Part shown: positions 18,377 to 27,564 of the stretch, piece after piece
Layout of the letters: the number at the start of each line of letters is the position of its first letter
Numbering within the stretch: position 1 is the stretch's first letter
From: Methylococcaceae bacterium
GTDB taxonomy: Bacteria > Pseudomonadota > Gammaproteobacteria > Methylococcales > Methylococcaceae
Assembly: GCA_902810705.1 (NCBI GenBank)
Contig: CADDYU010000004.1
Coordinates: 1-63,961, forward strand
Direction of reading: 5' to 3'
DNA length: 63,961 bases
Translations under genes and position numbers: made by a program
The notes under the pieces: model-generated
The model's input: only the letters and a program-made list of their open reading frames with translations
Databases searched by the model: none
What the model was told of the DNA's origin: nothing

Positions 18377-19018
18377 GTGGAATTGCTTGCGATTAACCTG
18401 GCCGTTGCGAAACAGGTCGAATACAACCACCGTTGGATTTCCACGGGCATTTATAAGACGCCGGTGGAGGGTCCCGTAAAAGCGACCCTGCTAGGGCTCG
18501 AAGGCGATGTTCAGGTAGATCGCGAGAATCACGGCGGACCTGACAAAGCCATCTATGTCTACACTCTGGAAAATTACCTCTTCTGGCAACGGGAACTTCA
18601 AGAGAAAGCCTTTCCCTATGGGCAGTTCGGCGAAAACTTTACCGTGACCGGCATGCCGGATGAGGACGTCCACATCGGTGATCTTTTCCGGATCGGCTCG
18701 ATACTGGCGCAGGTGACTCAGCCGCGCGTCCCCTGTTTCAAGCTCGGAATCAAAATGAGTGATCCCGGATTCGTCAAACGATTCCATGGGTCCGGCCGAG
18801 TGGGCTTTTACCTTCGCGTGATCGAGGAAGGAGAGGCACAAGCCGGCGACCGGATCCACCTCTTTCAGGAAGCTACGGAGAGCCTGAGCGTCCAAGACGC
18901 CATGCTCGCCCTCGTCAAAGGACCACGCCAGAAGGAAATTATTAAAAGAGCTTTGGCTGTCGAAGCGCTATCTGCGACTTGGCGGAACGATCTGAGAAAG
19001 CGTCTGAAAGAAGATTAG
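18377..19018 (+). CDS. MOSC domain protein, YiiM-like
   Basis: 213 residues from GTG 18377. A MOSC beta-barrel core is shown by GDVQVDRENHGGPDKAIYVY, then YGQFGENFTVTG and QPRVPCFKLGIKM, where the conserved Cys would bind a molybdenum cofactor sulfur or metal. The C-terminal three-helix part matches YiiM, a Moco-binding reductase-like protein acting on N-hydroxylated compounds. It follows rnhB by 21 bases. The molybdate uptake operon lies about 25 kb to the right; a functional link is only plausible. Confidence 0.88.
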   Translation: MELLAINLAVAKQVEYNHRWISTGIYKTPVEGPVKATLLGLEGDVQVDRENHGGPDKAIYVYTLENYLFWQRELQEKAFPYGQFGENFTVTGMPDEDVHIGDLFRIGSILAQVTQPRVPCFKLGIKMSDPGFVKRFHGSGRVGFYLRVIEEGEAQAGDRIHLFQEATESLSVQDAMLALVKGPRQKEIIKRALAVEALSATWRNDLRKRLKED

Positions 19019-19100
19019 CCTAGCTTCAAAAGGCCTCAAACCTTCAGAATTTCATCAAAATGAAATACCTCCAAGAGAATGCTTAACCGAGTTTCGGCCT

Positions 19101-19547
19101 ATGGAGAAAATGCGTTTACTGCCTCCGCCCATCGTTGCTCTGTTGCTCCTCGGACTGGCCTTCCTGGTGGACCGTTGGCTACCCGGACTTCCGCGGTTAC
19201 GCCTCCCTACGGCGGGCTTAATCCTGATGGCGGCGGGTTTCTCTCTCGGGATTCTGGCCCTACATAAATTTCGGCTGTACCGAACGACCTTTGTCCCTCA
19301 CGGCGAACCCACGGCTCTAGTCACTGCGGGCCCCTATAGTTGGACCCGTAACCCCATGTATTTAGGTCTTTTCACGCTGCTCTTGGGCTTGGCGTTATAT
19401 TTCGGGCACCTGCCTCTATTTCTCATACCCGCAGCCTTTTTCTTCATCATTGATCGCGCGCATATTCCACACGAAGAAGCCATCCTAGCCAAGCTGTTCG
19501 GCGATAAATACAGCGACTACCGGAGCCGGGTCGGGCGTTGGCTCTAA
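19101..19547 (+). CDS. Isoprenylcysteine carboxyl methyltransferase-like membrane protein
   Basis: 148 residues with four or so hydrophobic segments. GPYSWTRNPMYLGLFTLLLG is the conserved cofactor-side motif of the ICMT/phospholipid-methyltransferase (PEMT) superfamily, and PHEEAILAKLFGDKYSDYRSRV is its typical C-terminal segment. It is probably a SAM-dependent methyltransferase in the inner membrane; the bacterial substrate is unknown. The ATG at 19101 has no strong ribosome binding site. It converges on hpnH. Confidence 0.85.
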   Translation: MEKMRLLPPPIVALLLLGLAFLVDRWLPGLPRLRLPTAGLILMAAGFSLGILALHKFRLYRTTFVPHGEPTALVTAGPYSWTRNPMYLGLFTLLLGLALYFGHLPLFLIPAAFFFIIDRAHIPHEEAILAKLFGDKYSDYRSRVGRWL

Positions 19548-19566
19548 TTTGAGTACCAAAAACACC

Positions 19567-19588
19567 GGCCGGCCCGATGGGACCGGCC
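19567..19588. terminator. Hairpin between convergent ICMT-like gene and hpnH
   Basis: GGCCGGCCC (19567-19575) pairs with GGG-A-CCGGCC (19579-19588) around a GAT loop with one bulged A. It sits in the 64-base gap between two convergent genes, a typical place for a shared terminator, but lacks a T-run. Confidence 0.4.
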
Positions 19589-19611
19589 GCCGGTCGCTAC
19601 GACCGCAAGAT

Positions 19612-20712
19612 TTATTCGGCCACTTCGATGGTAATAGCCCGACGAGGCTTAGCGGTGGGCAGTTCGTATTCCGGAATCGGCTCAGGCGCCATTTCCCCGG
19701 ACGTGCGCGGTCCGAACCAAGCGGTCCAGGCCGCTTTCCAAGGCCTCCTCATGGCGTCTTCCACCGCGCTAGCCTCGTAGCCACAGTGGGCCATGCAGTT
19801 GGCGCACTTGGGATTCTTGGAGTTCCCGTACTTGTGCCAAGGGGTTTCTTCCATGAGCGCCTTGAAGGTAGGGGCATAGCCTTCGTCCACCAGTAAGTAG
19901 CAGGGCTTTTGCCAGCCGAAGATATTCCGGGTCGGATTGCCCCAAGGCGTGCAATTGTAGCTCTGGTTGCCCGCCAGAAAATCCAGATACAGGCTTGAAT
20001 GATTGAGCTTCCACTTCCGGTTGCGCCCAATTTTGAAGACATCGCGAAACAGTTGTTTGCTTTCGCGCATCTTGATGAAGATGTCCTGCTTAGGCGCTCG
20101 CTCGTAACTGAATCCTGGCGCGATGGTCGTGCCTTCGACGCCGAGCTTTTGGCAATAATCCAGAAACTCCGCGATTTCTTCTGCGCCCTCACCCTGGAAT
20201 AAGGTGCAATTAATGGTCACTCGGAATCCTCGGCTGATCGCCAATTCGACGGCTTCGACCGCCCGCTCGAAGACCCCTCTCTGACACACCGAAGCGTCAT
20301 GGCGCTCACGATTGCCGTCGAGATGGATGGAAAAAGTCAGATAGGGCGATGGCTTGTAGTCGCCGATGCGCTTCTTGAGCAGCAGGGCGTTGGTGCAAAG
20401 ATACACATACTTGCGGCGCGCGATAATGCCTTCCACGATTCTCGGCAGCTCTTTGTGCAACAGCGGTTCGCCTCCGGCGATGGAAACGATGGGGGCGCCG
20501 CATTCGTCAACCGACGCCAAGCATTCCTCGACGCTCAACCGCCGGTTCAGGATTTCGTCCGGATAGTCGATCTTTCCGCAGCCGGCGCAAGCCAGATTGC
20601 ACCGGAACAAAGGCTCAAGCATGAGCACCAGGGGATACCGCTTGTTCCCCTTGAGCTTCTGCTGAACCAGATATTTCGCTACAGTAAATTGCTGCCTCAG
20701 TGGAACACTCAT
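19612..20712 (-). CDS. hpnH: Hopanoid biosynthesis radical SAM protein HpnH
   Basis: 366 residues. Cys38, Cys42 and Cys45 in FRCNLACAGCGKIDYP bind the radical-SAM iron-sulfur cluster; GGEPLLHKELPRIVEGI and the C-terminal CANCMAHCGYE are typical of HpnH. It adds adenosine to diploptene to make adenosylhopane, the first step toward bacteriohopanepolyols. GGAGG lies four bases before the ATG. It is divergent from the sqs-shc-hpnG-hpnN-hpnO operon, sharing a 298-base control region. The C-terminal tail (KPRRAITIEVAE) is typical of the family. Confidence 0.96.
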   Translation of the reverse strand: MSVPLRQQFTVAKYLVQQKLKGNKRYPLVLMLEPLFRCNLACAGCGKIDYPDEILNRRLSVEECLASVDECGAPIVSIAGGEPLLHKELPRIVEGIIARRKYVYLCTNALLLKKRIGDYKPSPYLTFSIHLDGNRERHDASVCQRGVFERAVEAVELAISRGFRVTINCTLFQGEGAEEIAEFLDYCQKLGVEGTTIAPGFSYERAPKQDIFIKMRESKQLFRDVFKIGRNRKWKLNHSSLYLDFLAGNQSYNCTPWGNPTRNIFGWQKPCYLLVDEGYAPTFKALMEETPWHKYGNSKNPKCANCMAHCGYEASAVEDAMRRPWKAAWTAWFGPRTSGEMAPEPIPEYELPTAKPRRAITIEVAE

Positions 20713-20862
20713 TGGTCCTCCCCAAATTCAAAAAAGCAATTCGAAGCCGTATTTAAGACATTCGACATCAGAATCCTGAGCACTATAACTGAAATCGGAA
20801 AGTCCGACTGAAAATCTTTGGATTTCTCCAACACCGTCAACTTTTAACGCGATTTTTACGAC

Positions 20863-20891
20863 ATCCTAGCGCTTAGTTGTATTTTCCTCAA
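20863..20891 (-). promoter_or_regulatory. Possible sigma70 promoter of hpnH
   Basis: On the minus strand TTGAGG (20891-20886), a 17-base spacer, then TAGGAT (20868-20863): four of six matches in each box with ideal spacing. It would give a leader of about 145 bases before hpnH. The left arm of the inverted repeat at 20876-20885 falls inside the spacer. Confidence 0.35.
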
Positions 20892-20913
20892 CTATATTTC
20901 GTTAAAATACAAC
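20876..20913. repeat. 10-bp inverted repeat between hpnH and sqs (candidate operator)
   Basis: GTTGTATTTT (20876-20885) and AAAATACAAC (20904-20913) are perfect reverse complements, separated by 18 bases. The repeat ends five bases before the -35 of the rightward promoter and overlaps the leftward promoter, as a shared operator of a divergent locus would. No regulator gene is beside it, so the binding protein is unknown. Confidence 0.5.
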
Positions 20914-20918
20914 ATCGC

Positions 20919-20946
20919 TTGACGTAAAAGGCCATACCGCTAGAAT
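20919..20946 (+). promoter_or_regulatory. Sigma70-type promoter of the hopanoid operon
   Basis: TTGACG (20919-20924), a 16-base spacer and TAGAAT (20941-20946): five of six matches in each box. Transcription would start near 20953, about 58 bases before the sqs ATG, and cover sqs-shc-hpnG-hpnN-hpnO. Confidence 0.55.
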
Positions 20947-21010
20947 CTCGCGCTTTTAGCGAACAGCCGAAGGCGAGTGCCGGGCGGAATTTAAAACAAG
21001 CTATTCATTA

Positions 21011-22171
21011 ATGAATTCATACGGAACCACTCTCGTCCGCATGAGCGCCAGCCAACCGTCGCACCCGACTGGGGAACTCGAAGCTCTGAGTGACGATGCC
21101 TTTCAAGCGCACCTCTTGCAAGGCGTATCGCGCACTTTCGCCCTGACGATTCCAGAACTTCCGCCGGCGCTGGCCAAGCCCGTATCCAATGCTTATCTGC
21201 TGTGCCGAATCGTCGACACGATCGAGGACGAAACCGCTCTGAGTTCGGCCCAGAAACACGGCTTCTGCGAGCAGTTCGCGCGGGTGGTGCGCGGCGAAGA
21301 GCCGCCTTACGGCTTACGCGACGCCTTGGCGCCCTTGCTGTCCGACCAGACGATCGCCGCCGAACATGAGCTGGTCCGGGTCATTCCGCGGGTGATCGCC
21401 ATTACTCACAGCTTCGAGCCGGACCAGCGGGATGCCCTCGCCGCCTGCGTTGAAATCATGGCGAGGGGAATGGCCGAGTTTCAGGATCGAGATCTCCGCT
21501 TTGGACTGGCTACCCTTCGCGAAATGGACGAATACTGCTATTACGTCGCGGGCGTCGTCGGCGAGATGCTTACTCGGCTGTTTTGCCATTACTCGCCGGA
21601 AATCGCCGCCCATCGCAGCGAGATGATGCTCCTGGCCGTATCTTTCGGGCAGGGCCTACAGATGACCAACATTTTGAAGGATCTCTGGGACGACCATGCC
21701 CGTGGCGTATGCTGGCTACCCCGGGAGATTTTCGCGCGAGAAGGATTCGACCTTCGTGACTTGCGGCCGGGACACAACAACCCCCAGTTTCGCCACGGCC
21801 TCAGACAGTTGATCGGCGTCGCCCAGGGCCATCTAAAAAATGCCTTGCGCTATACGCTTCTAATTCCAGCTCACGAAACGGGCCTCCGGGAATTTTGCTT
21901 GTGGGCCTTAGGCATGGCGGTAATCAATCTCCGCAAGCTCAACAGGAATCTCGATTTCACCACCTCGTCGCAAGTCAAGATCACGCGGCGAGCCGTCAAG
22001 ACAATCATCGCGACCAGCCGGCTGCTGCGTTCCAGCAATCTCGGGTTAAAGGCTGCCTTCGCCCTTGCGGGCGTCGGGTTGCCGCACAGTCACCCGCCGA
22101 CTTCGGCACCGCCGGTCGCCGCCAAGCCTGAGACGCCAACCAAGCCAGGGGAACATCTCGATCATGTTTAA
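21011..22171 (+). CDS. sqs: Squalene synthase (one-step, eukaryote-like type)
   Basis: 386 residues of the squalene/phytoene synthase fold. The first aspartate-rich motif is DTIEDE (69-74) and the second lies in NILKDLWDDHARG (Asp224-Asp228); YCYYVAGVVGEMLTRLF is very close to the YCHYVAGLVG segment of eukaryotic squalene synthases. This points to direct conversion of two farnesyl diphosphates to squalene rather than the three-enzyme HpnC-HpnD-HpnE route, and no hpnC or hpnE is present here. The C-terminus ends in a Pro-rich tail without a membrane anchor. First gene of the hopanoid operon; shc starts 8 bases before its stop. An internal ATG at 21041 is an alternative start. Confidence 0.85.
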   Translation: MNSYGTTLVRMSASQPSHPTGELEALSDDAFQAHLLQGVSRTFALTIPELPPALAKPVSNAYLLCRIVDTIEDETALSSAQKHGFCEQFARVVRGEEPPYGLRDALAPLLSDQTIAAEHELVRVIPRVIAITHSFEPDQRDALAACVEIMARGMAEFQDRDLRFGLATLREMDEYCYYVAGVVGEMLTRLFCHYSPEIAAHRSEMMLLAVSFGQGLQMTNILKDLWDDHARGVCWLPREIFAREGFDLRDLRPGHNNPQFRHGLRQLIGVAQGHLKNALRYTLLIPAHETGLREFCLWALGMAVINLRKLNRNLDFTTSSQVKITRRAVKTIIATSRLLRSSNLGLKAAFALAGVGLPHSHPPTSAPPVAAKPETPTKPGEHLDHV

Positions 22172-24134
22172 AGATCCGACCGACGCCGCCGAATTCACCC
22201 ACAGGCCCTACTCCGCGCGGCCTGCTCAAACCGCTATCGACGAAGCCGTCCGGCGCGCCCGCGAGCAGCTCCTAAGCCAGCAGTACGCGCAGGGCTATTG
22301 GGTATTCGAGCTGGAGGCCGACTGCACGATTCCATCCGAATACATCCTTATGATGCACTTCATGGACGAGATCGACGACGCGCTCCAGGCCAAGATTTCG
22401 GTCTATCTCCGCGCCCATCAGAGCGAGGACGGCAGCTATCCCCTGTTTCTCGGCGCGCCGGGCGACATCAGCTGCACGGTGAAAGCCTATTACGCCCTGA
22501 AGCTGGCCGGCGACGACATCAACGCGCCTCATATGAAGAAGGCTAGGGAATGGATTTTGAGCCAGGGCGGCGCCGCTCGCTCCAATGTCTTTACCCGGAT
22601 CATGCTGGCCATGTTCGAGCAGGTGCCCTGGCGGGCCGTGCCTTTCATCCCGGTGGAAATCATGCTGCTGCCCAAGTGGTTCCCATTCCACCTGGACAAG
22701 GTCTCCTACTGGTCGCGGACCGTCATGGTGCCGCTGTTCATCCTGTGCAGCCACAAGGTCAAGGCCCGCAATCCCCAAAAAATCGGCATCCGCGAACTCT
22801 TCACCATAGCTCCCGAGGACGAGCGAGATTACTTCGCGCACGTCAAGACGCCGCTCGGCAAAGCCATCCTCGCCTTGGAGCGGATCGGATTCACGTTGGA
22901 ACCTCTGATTCCCAAGGCCGTGCGTCGGAAGGCCACGGAAAAGGCCCGCGATTGGTTTGTCGAGCGGCTGAACGGCGTCGATGGCCTCGGCGGCATTTTC
23001 CCGGCCATGGTGAACGCCTACGAGGCGCTGGATTGGCTCGGCTACCCGCCGGAGCATGAACACCGTCGCACCGCGCGCGAAGCGATCGACCGCCTGCTGG
23101 TCGTCGATGACGATCGCGCCTACTGCCAGCCCTGCGTCTCTCCAATTTGGGACACCGGCCTCTCTAGTCTCGCCTTGCAGGAAGCGAATAAATACGACCG
23201 GGACCACCTCACCGAGGCCGCCCTGAACTCCGCCCTGCGGTGGCTGGCGGGCAAGCAACTTACCGATCATCCCGGCGATTGGCGGATCAAACGACCCAAC
23301 GTCGAGGGCGGTGGGTGGGCCTTCCAGTTCAACAATACCTACTACCCGGACGTGGACGATTCCGCGGTGGTGGCGCAAGCCCTGCTGCAGGCGGACAATC
23401 CGGAGTTCGCCGATAATCTCCGCCGCGCCGCCAACTGGATCGCCGGCATGCAATCCCGAAACGGCGGATGGGGCGCCTTCGACGCGGACAACACCTGCTT
23501 CTATCTGAACCACATTCCATTCGCGGATCACGGGGCCTTGCTCGATCCCCCGACCGCCGACGTGAGCGGCCGCTGCGCCATGTTCCTGGCCAAGCTGGCG
23601 GATCAGCGCCCGGAGCTTCAACCCGCGGTACGCGCCGCCATCGACTACCTGCGCAGGGAGCAGGAGGACGACGGCTCCTGGTTCGGGCGCTGGGGCACCA
23701 ATTACATCTACGGGACCTGGTCGGTGCTGGTGGGCTTCGAGACCGCCGGCGTGCCCCGAACCGATCCCGCCATTCGCCGGGCAGTGGCCTGGTTGAAGAA
23801 CGTGCAACGGGATGACGGCGGCTGGGGCGAGGACAACCTCACCTATCACGATGCCGGCCCGGCTAAGCGCGGCCGATTCCACGCCAGCCTGGCCTTCCAC
23901 ACCGGGCTGGCCTTGCTGGCCCTCATGGCGGCCGGCGAAGCCGAATCGCCCGAGGTGGCAGCCGGCGTGGACTACCTGTTGCGGACCCAGCAGGCGGACG
24001 GGTTTTGGAAAGACGCCTACTTCAACGCCCCAGGCTTTCCCAAGGTGTTTTATCTCAAGTACCACGGCTACGATAAGTTCTTTCCGCTATGGGCGCTGGC
24101 CCGCTACCGCAACGAGCGCTACGCCAAGGGGTGA
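22164..24134 (+). CDS. shc: Squalene-hopene cyclase
   Basis: 656 residues from ATG 22164, which overlaps the sqs stop. The catalytic DVDD (Asp396-Asp399) that protonates squalene is present, as are many QW repeats (QNGGWGAFD-like QSRNGGWGAFDADN, QEDDGSWFGRWG, QRDDGGWGEDN). GTWSVLVGFETAGV is the conserved region near the C-terminal active-site wall. The enzyme is a monotopic inner-membrane cyclase forming hopene/hopanol. Its stop shares GTGA with the hpnG start. Confidence is very high. Confidence 0.98.
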   Translation: MFKDPTDAAEFTHRPYSARPAQTAIDEAVRRAREQLLSQQYAQGYWVFELEADCTIPSEYILMMHFMDEIDDALQAKISVYLRAHQSEDGSYPLFLGAPGDISCTVKAYYALKLAGDDINAPHMKKAREWILSQGGAARSNVFTRIMLAMFEQVPWRAVPFIPVEIMLLPKWFPFHLDKVSYWSRTVMVPLFILCSHKVKARNPQKIGIRELFTIAPEDERDYFAHVKTPLGKAILALERIGFTLEPLIPKAVRRKATEKARDWFVERLNGVDGLGGIFPAMVNAYEALDWLGYPPEHEHRRTAREAIDRLLVVDDDRAYCQPCVSPIWDTGLSSLALQEANKYDRDHLTEAALNSALRWLAGKQLTDHPGDWRIKRPNVEGGGWAFQFNNTYYPDVDDSAVVAQALLQADNPEFADNLRRAANWIAGMQSRNGGWGAFDADNTCFYLNHIPFADHGALLDPPTADVSGRCAMFLAKLADQRPELQPAVRAAIDYLRREQEDDGSWFGRWGTNYIYGTWSVLVGFETAGVPRTDPAIRRAVAWLKNVQRDDGGWGEDNLTYHDAGPAKRGRFHASLAFHTGLALLALMAAGEAESPEVAAGVDYLLRTQQADGFWKDAYFNAPGFPKVFYLKYHGYDKFFPLWALARYRNERYAKG

Positions 24135-24883
24135 AATCCATCGGCTTCATCGTCGCGCTGCCGGCGGAGGCCGGGAGCCTCGGGCGAAGACGGATCGGCT
24201 TCAACGATCTCGTCGAGCTGCCGGAAGGTCATTGGCTTACCGTCTCCGGAACCGGCCGGGACCATGCCTTCAAGGCGGCAGCCCGATTGGTCGAACTAGG
24301 TGTCGCCGCCCTGGTCAGTTGGGGTTGCGCCGCGGCTCTCGATCCCCGCCTTAGACCTGGCGCTCTGGTCCTCCCGAAATCCATCCTCGGCGCCGCTGGC
24401 GGAGAGCACGCCATTGATACCGAATGGCGCGGCCGGCTCGCTCGGGCGCTCTCGCAGACGCTGCCGATCCACGCCGGCGCCCTGATCGAAAGTGAGTGGA
24501 TCATTCCAAGCGGCGTCGAGAAACAGGCTCTGTTCGCCGGAACCGGCGCCGTGGCCGCGGATATGGAGAGCGCCGCCGTCGCCCGCGCCGCCCACTCCCG
24601 AGGACTGCCGTTCCTCGCGGTGCGAACGATCGCCGATTCGGCCGCCATGAGGCTCCCCGACGCCGTCACCGCCGCTCTGAGTCCCCGGGGTGACATCGTC
24701 TTGGCCAAACTCCTGAGTCATAGCCTGCGGCACCCCGCCCAATTCATCGAACTGGCGCGGCTAAGCCGAGCCTTCGGCGCCGCCACGGCCACGCTGCGCC
24801 GAGTTCGGAACCTCAGCGGGGCGGATTGCTGCTTTACGCCGCCGCCCGTCGGCGTTTCTTCATTTCAGCCGATACGCCGATGA
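24131..24883 (+). CDS. hpnG: Hopanoid nucleosidase/phosphorylase HpnG
   Basis: 250 residues from GTG 24131 (VKSIGFIVALPAEAGSL), in the GTGA overlap with shc; an upstream ATG lies inside shc. ADMESAAVARAAHSRGLPFLAVRTIADSA is the nucleoside-phosphorylase signature region (written here in part: ADMESAAVA and VRTIADSA). HpnG removes adenine from adenosylhopane to give a ribosyl-hopane that opens to bacteriohopane polyols. It acts directly after HpnH. Its stop overlaps the hpnN start as ATGA, showing tight coupling through the operon. Confidence 0.93.
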   Translation: MKSIGFIVALPAEAGSLGRRRIGFNDLVELPEGHWLTVSGTGRDHAFKAAARLVELGVAALVSWGCAAALDPRLRPGALVLPKSILGAAGGEHAIDTEWRGRLARALSQTLPIHAGALIESEWIIPSGVEKQALFAGTGAVAADMESAAVARAAHSRGLPFLAVRTIADSAAMRLPDAVTAALSPRGDIVLAKLLSHSLRHPAQFIELARLSRAFGAATATLRRVRNLSGADCCFTPPPVGVSSFQPIRR

Positions 24884-27534
24884 GCAAGACTTCCAATCCC
24901 CTCCCGATCCGCGCCATCCACTGGTGGGAAAGAAACTTCATCAGTCATCCCTGGCTGGTGATTCTACTGTTCCTGGTCGCCTGCGGAGTTACCCTCCGCT
25001 ACGTCATGGAGAATTTGAAGGTCAATACCAATACGGCCAACATAATTTCCACGGACGTGCCGTTTCAAAAGCGCCGCATCGAGCTGGAACAGGCGTTTCC
25101 CCAGGATATCAGCACCATTCTCCTTCTCGTGGAAGGCCCGACCCCCGAGGAGGCCTCGGCCGCGATCCAGCGCATCGGCGCGCAGCTCCGCGCGAACACC
25201 ACCGAATTCAAATCGGTGTATATCCCGGACGAAAGCGAATTCTTCGCCCGGAACGGTTTGCTGTATCTCAGCCTAGAGGATCTGGAAAACCTCGCCAATC
25301 AGCTGGCCAAGGCCCAACCCTTCATCGGCCGCATCGCGGAAGACAATACGCTTCGCGGATTTTTTGGGATCGTGAGCCAAGCACTCGAGGAATCGCGCAA
25401 AAGCGATCTGGATCTCGACCTGAATCCCTTGCTGGTCAAGATCCGCGAAGCCGTGGCGGCTACCACGGAGGGCAGGCCCTATCAAGCCTCGTGGCGGCAG
25501 CTGATGATGCCAAGCGCCAGCGGGCTCGGATTCACCAAGCGGTTCATCATCGTCACCCCTAAACTTTATTACGAAGAACTGATGCCGGCCGAGAAAGCCA
25601 TCGCCGCACTCGATAAGATCCTGGCCGGTACCTTGCAAGGCGAGCTTGCGGATGTCCGAGTACGGAAAACCGGCGAAGTGATGCTGGAGCATGAGGAAAT
25701 GCTGACGATCAGCAGCGGTGTCTCCGTGGCTAGCGTCGCCTCGCTGATCCTGGTCTGCCTGACTCTGTGGTTCGCCTACCGATCACTGAAACTGATGTTT
25801 GCCACCTTCGTGTCGCTGACCATGGGCCTGATCTTGTCCTTGGGTTTCGCGACGATCGCCATCGGCCAATTGAACCTGATTTCCATTGGCTTCGCCGTGT
25901 TGTTCATCGGCATGGGCGATGCCTATTCCTCCCATTTCTGCCTGCGCTACCGGGAACTGGTGCAGCGCGGCTACACTCAGCGTGCCGCGCTGCAAGAAAC
26001 CCTGACCTCCACCGGCTCCGCCCTGACCCTCAGCGCCATCACCGGGGCCCTCGGTCTTTATTCCTATATTCCGACCAACTTTTCCGGAGTCGCGGAACTC
26101 GGCATCATCGCCGGCACCAGCCTGTTCATCGCCCTGATGACCACCTTCACGGTGCTTCCGGCGCTAATGAAGATCATGCCGATTCGCGCTTCGAAACGTC
26201 CTAGACTTCAAAAAAACGCTCCCTTCCTGCTGTCCAATTGGCCCCTGCGCTATGCGCGGACGGTGCGGATCACCACCATGACCCTGGCCCTGTTCGCGGC
26301 GGTGCTGGCCTTCCACGTGAAGGTGGACTTCAATCCCATCAATCTTCGCGATCCCAACACCGAATCGGTTCAAACCTTCAAGTACCTGCTCCAGTCCGAA
26401 GAGACCTCGCCCATGACGCTGACTTCCCTGGCGCGCAGCGAGGCCGAGGCGAGGGAACGGGAAAGCCGATTTCAGCAACTGCCGACTGTCGACCGGGTGA
26501 TGAGCGTTTTCGATCTGGTTCCGGAAGACCAGGACGAAAAGCTCGCCATCATTTCCGATATGTCGCTGATCCTGGGCCCCCGGTTCGCCAACTTCCCGTC
26601 CCCTGCTCAGGGCGGGGCTACTCTGGAGGCGGTGGAAGAATTGCAGCGGACGGTCCAGGATCGTCTGACTGCGGGCGATAACGGCGTGCTGGCCTCGCTG
26701 GATCAGGCCCTAACGGCTTTTCGCGCCCGTCTTGGCGCCGCCGATCCGGAGACTCGTCAGAGGCTTCTGGACAAGCTGCAAGGCAGCCTCTTAAATTCGC
26801 TGCCCGCCATCATCAGCGACTTGCGGGAGAGCCTGGCGGCCCAGCCCATTACTTTGGAATCCCTACCGAAGGATTTGGTGGAACGCTGGATCAGCGAGAG
26901 CGGCCTGTATCGGCTGCAAATTTTTCCCAAGAAGGATTTGAACGAGCTAGACAATCTTCGGGAATTCATCCTGGACGCGCAGAAGGTCGACCCCGATGTC
27001 ACCGATCTGCCGGTGACCTATCTCGAATCCATGAACGAGGTCATCACGGCCTTTCAGCAAGCCTTCGCCATTGCCTTCGCCGCCTCCGCGCTGATCCTGC
27101 TTCTGGTGCTCCGCAGCGTGAAGGACACTCTGCTGATACTGCTTCCCTTGCTGCTCGCTTCGCTGTTCACGGCCGCGGCCACGGTGTTGCTGGATATCGC
27201 GTTCAATTTCGCCAATATCATTGCGCTGCCCCTCCTGTTCGGCCTGGGTATTGACAGTGGCATCCACATGACCCACCGTTTGCATTACCTGAAATCGGAC
27301 GACGAGAACCTGCTCGGGACCAGCGAATCCCAAGGCGTGTTCTATGGCGCGCTGACTACCGTGTTCAGTTTCTCTAGCTTAGCCTTTACTAATCACCAGG
27401 GCACCGCCAGCATGGGCCTGCTCCTCGCCGTCGGATTGATGCTGACCCTGATCTGCGCCCTCATCGTGCTGCCCGCCTTCAGCGCGCCCTGGCTTCCAAA
27501 GCGCCTTGGTCGTGTAAAATTGAAAGGTTTTTAA
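24880..27534 (+). CDS. hpnN: Hopanoid transporter HpnN (RND/MMPL family)
   Basis: 884 residues with an RND-type layout: one membrane helix at about 25-45, a large periplasmic loop, five helices (about 285-450), a second helix at about 485, a second loop, and five more helices near the C-terminus. FIGMGDAYSSHFCLRYREL and FGLGIDSGIHMTHRLHYL are the paired GxxxD segments of the SSD/MMPL core. HpnN moves hopanoids from the inner to the outer membrane in Rhodopseudomonas. It starts in the ATGA overlap with hpnG and is followed by hpnO after 30 bases. Confidence 0.95.
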   Translation: MSKTSNPLPIRAIHWWERNFISHPWLVILLFLVACGVTLRYVMENLKVNTNTANIISTDVPFQKRRIELEQAFPQDISTILLLVEGPTPEEASAAIQRIGAQLRANTTEFKSVYIPDESEFFARNGLLYLSLEDLENLANQLAKAQPFIGRIAEDNTLRGFFGIVSQALEESRKSDLDLDLNPLLVKIREAVAATTEGRPYQASWRQLMMPSASGLGFTKRFIIVTPKLYYEELMPAEKAIAALDKILAGTLQGELADVRVRKTGEVMLEHEEMLTISSGVSVASVASLILVCLTLWFAYRSLKLMFATFVSLTMGLILSLGFATIAIGQLNLISIGFAVLFIGMGDAYSSHFCLRYRELVQRGYTQRAALQETLTSTGSALTLSAITGALGLYSYIPTNFSGVAELGIIAGTSLFIALMTTFTVLPALMKIMPIRASKRPRLQKNAPFLLSNWPLRYARTVRITTMTLALFAAVLAFHVKVDFNPINLRDPNTESVQTFKYLLQSEETSPMTLTSLARSEAEARERESRFQQLPTVDRVMSVFDLVPEDQDEKLAIISDMSLILGPRFANFPSPAQGGATLEAVEELQRTVQDRLTAGDNGVLASLDQALTAFRARLGAADPETRQRLLDKLQGSLLNSLPAIISDLRESLAAQPITLESLPKDLVERWISESGLYRLQIFPKKDLNELDNLREFILDAQKVDPDVTDLPVTYLESMNEVITAFQQAFAIAFAASALILLLVLRSVKDTLLILLPLLLASLFTAAATVLLDIAFNFANIIALPLLFGLGIDSGIHMTHRLHYLKSDDENLLGTSESQGVFYGALTTVFSFSSLAFTNHQGTASMGLLLAVGLMLTLICALIVLPAFSAPWLPKRLGRVKLKGF

Positions 27535-27564
27535 TAATTTCGCACCGCTTACTTCGAGGTTTTA

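Noticed and set aside
16961..19018. A molybdenum regulon joining the MOSC protein gene to the mod operon
   Set aside because: The genes are about 25 kb apart and I saw no ModE-like site near the MOSC gene.
22272..24065. Minus-strand frame of about 600 codons opposite shc
   Set aside because: Shadow of the squalene-hopene cyclase; composition is His/Gly/Val/Gln-rich without motifs.
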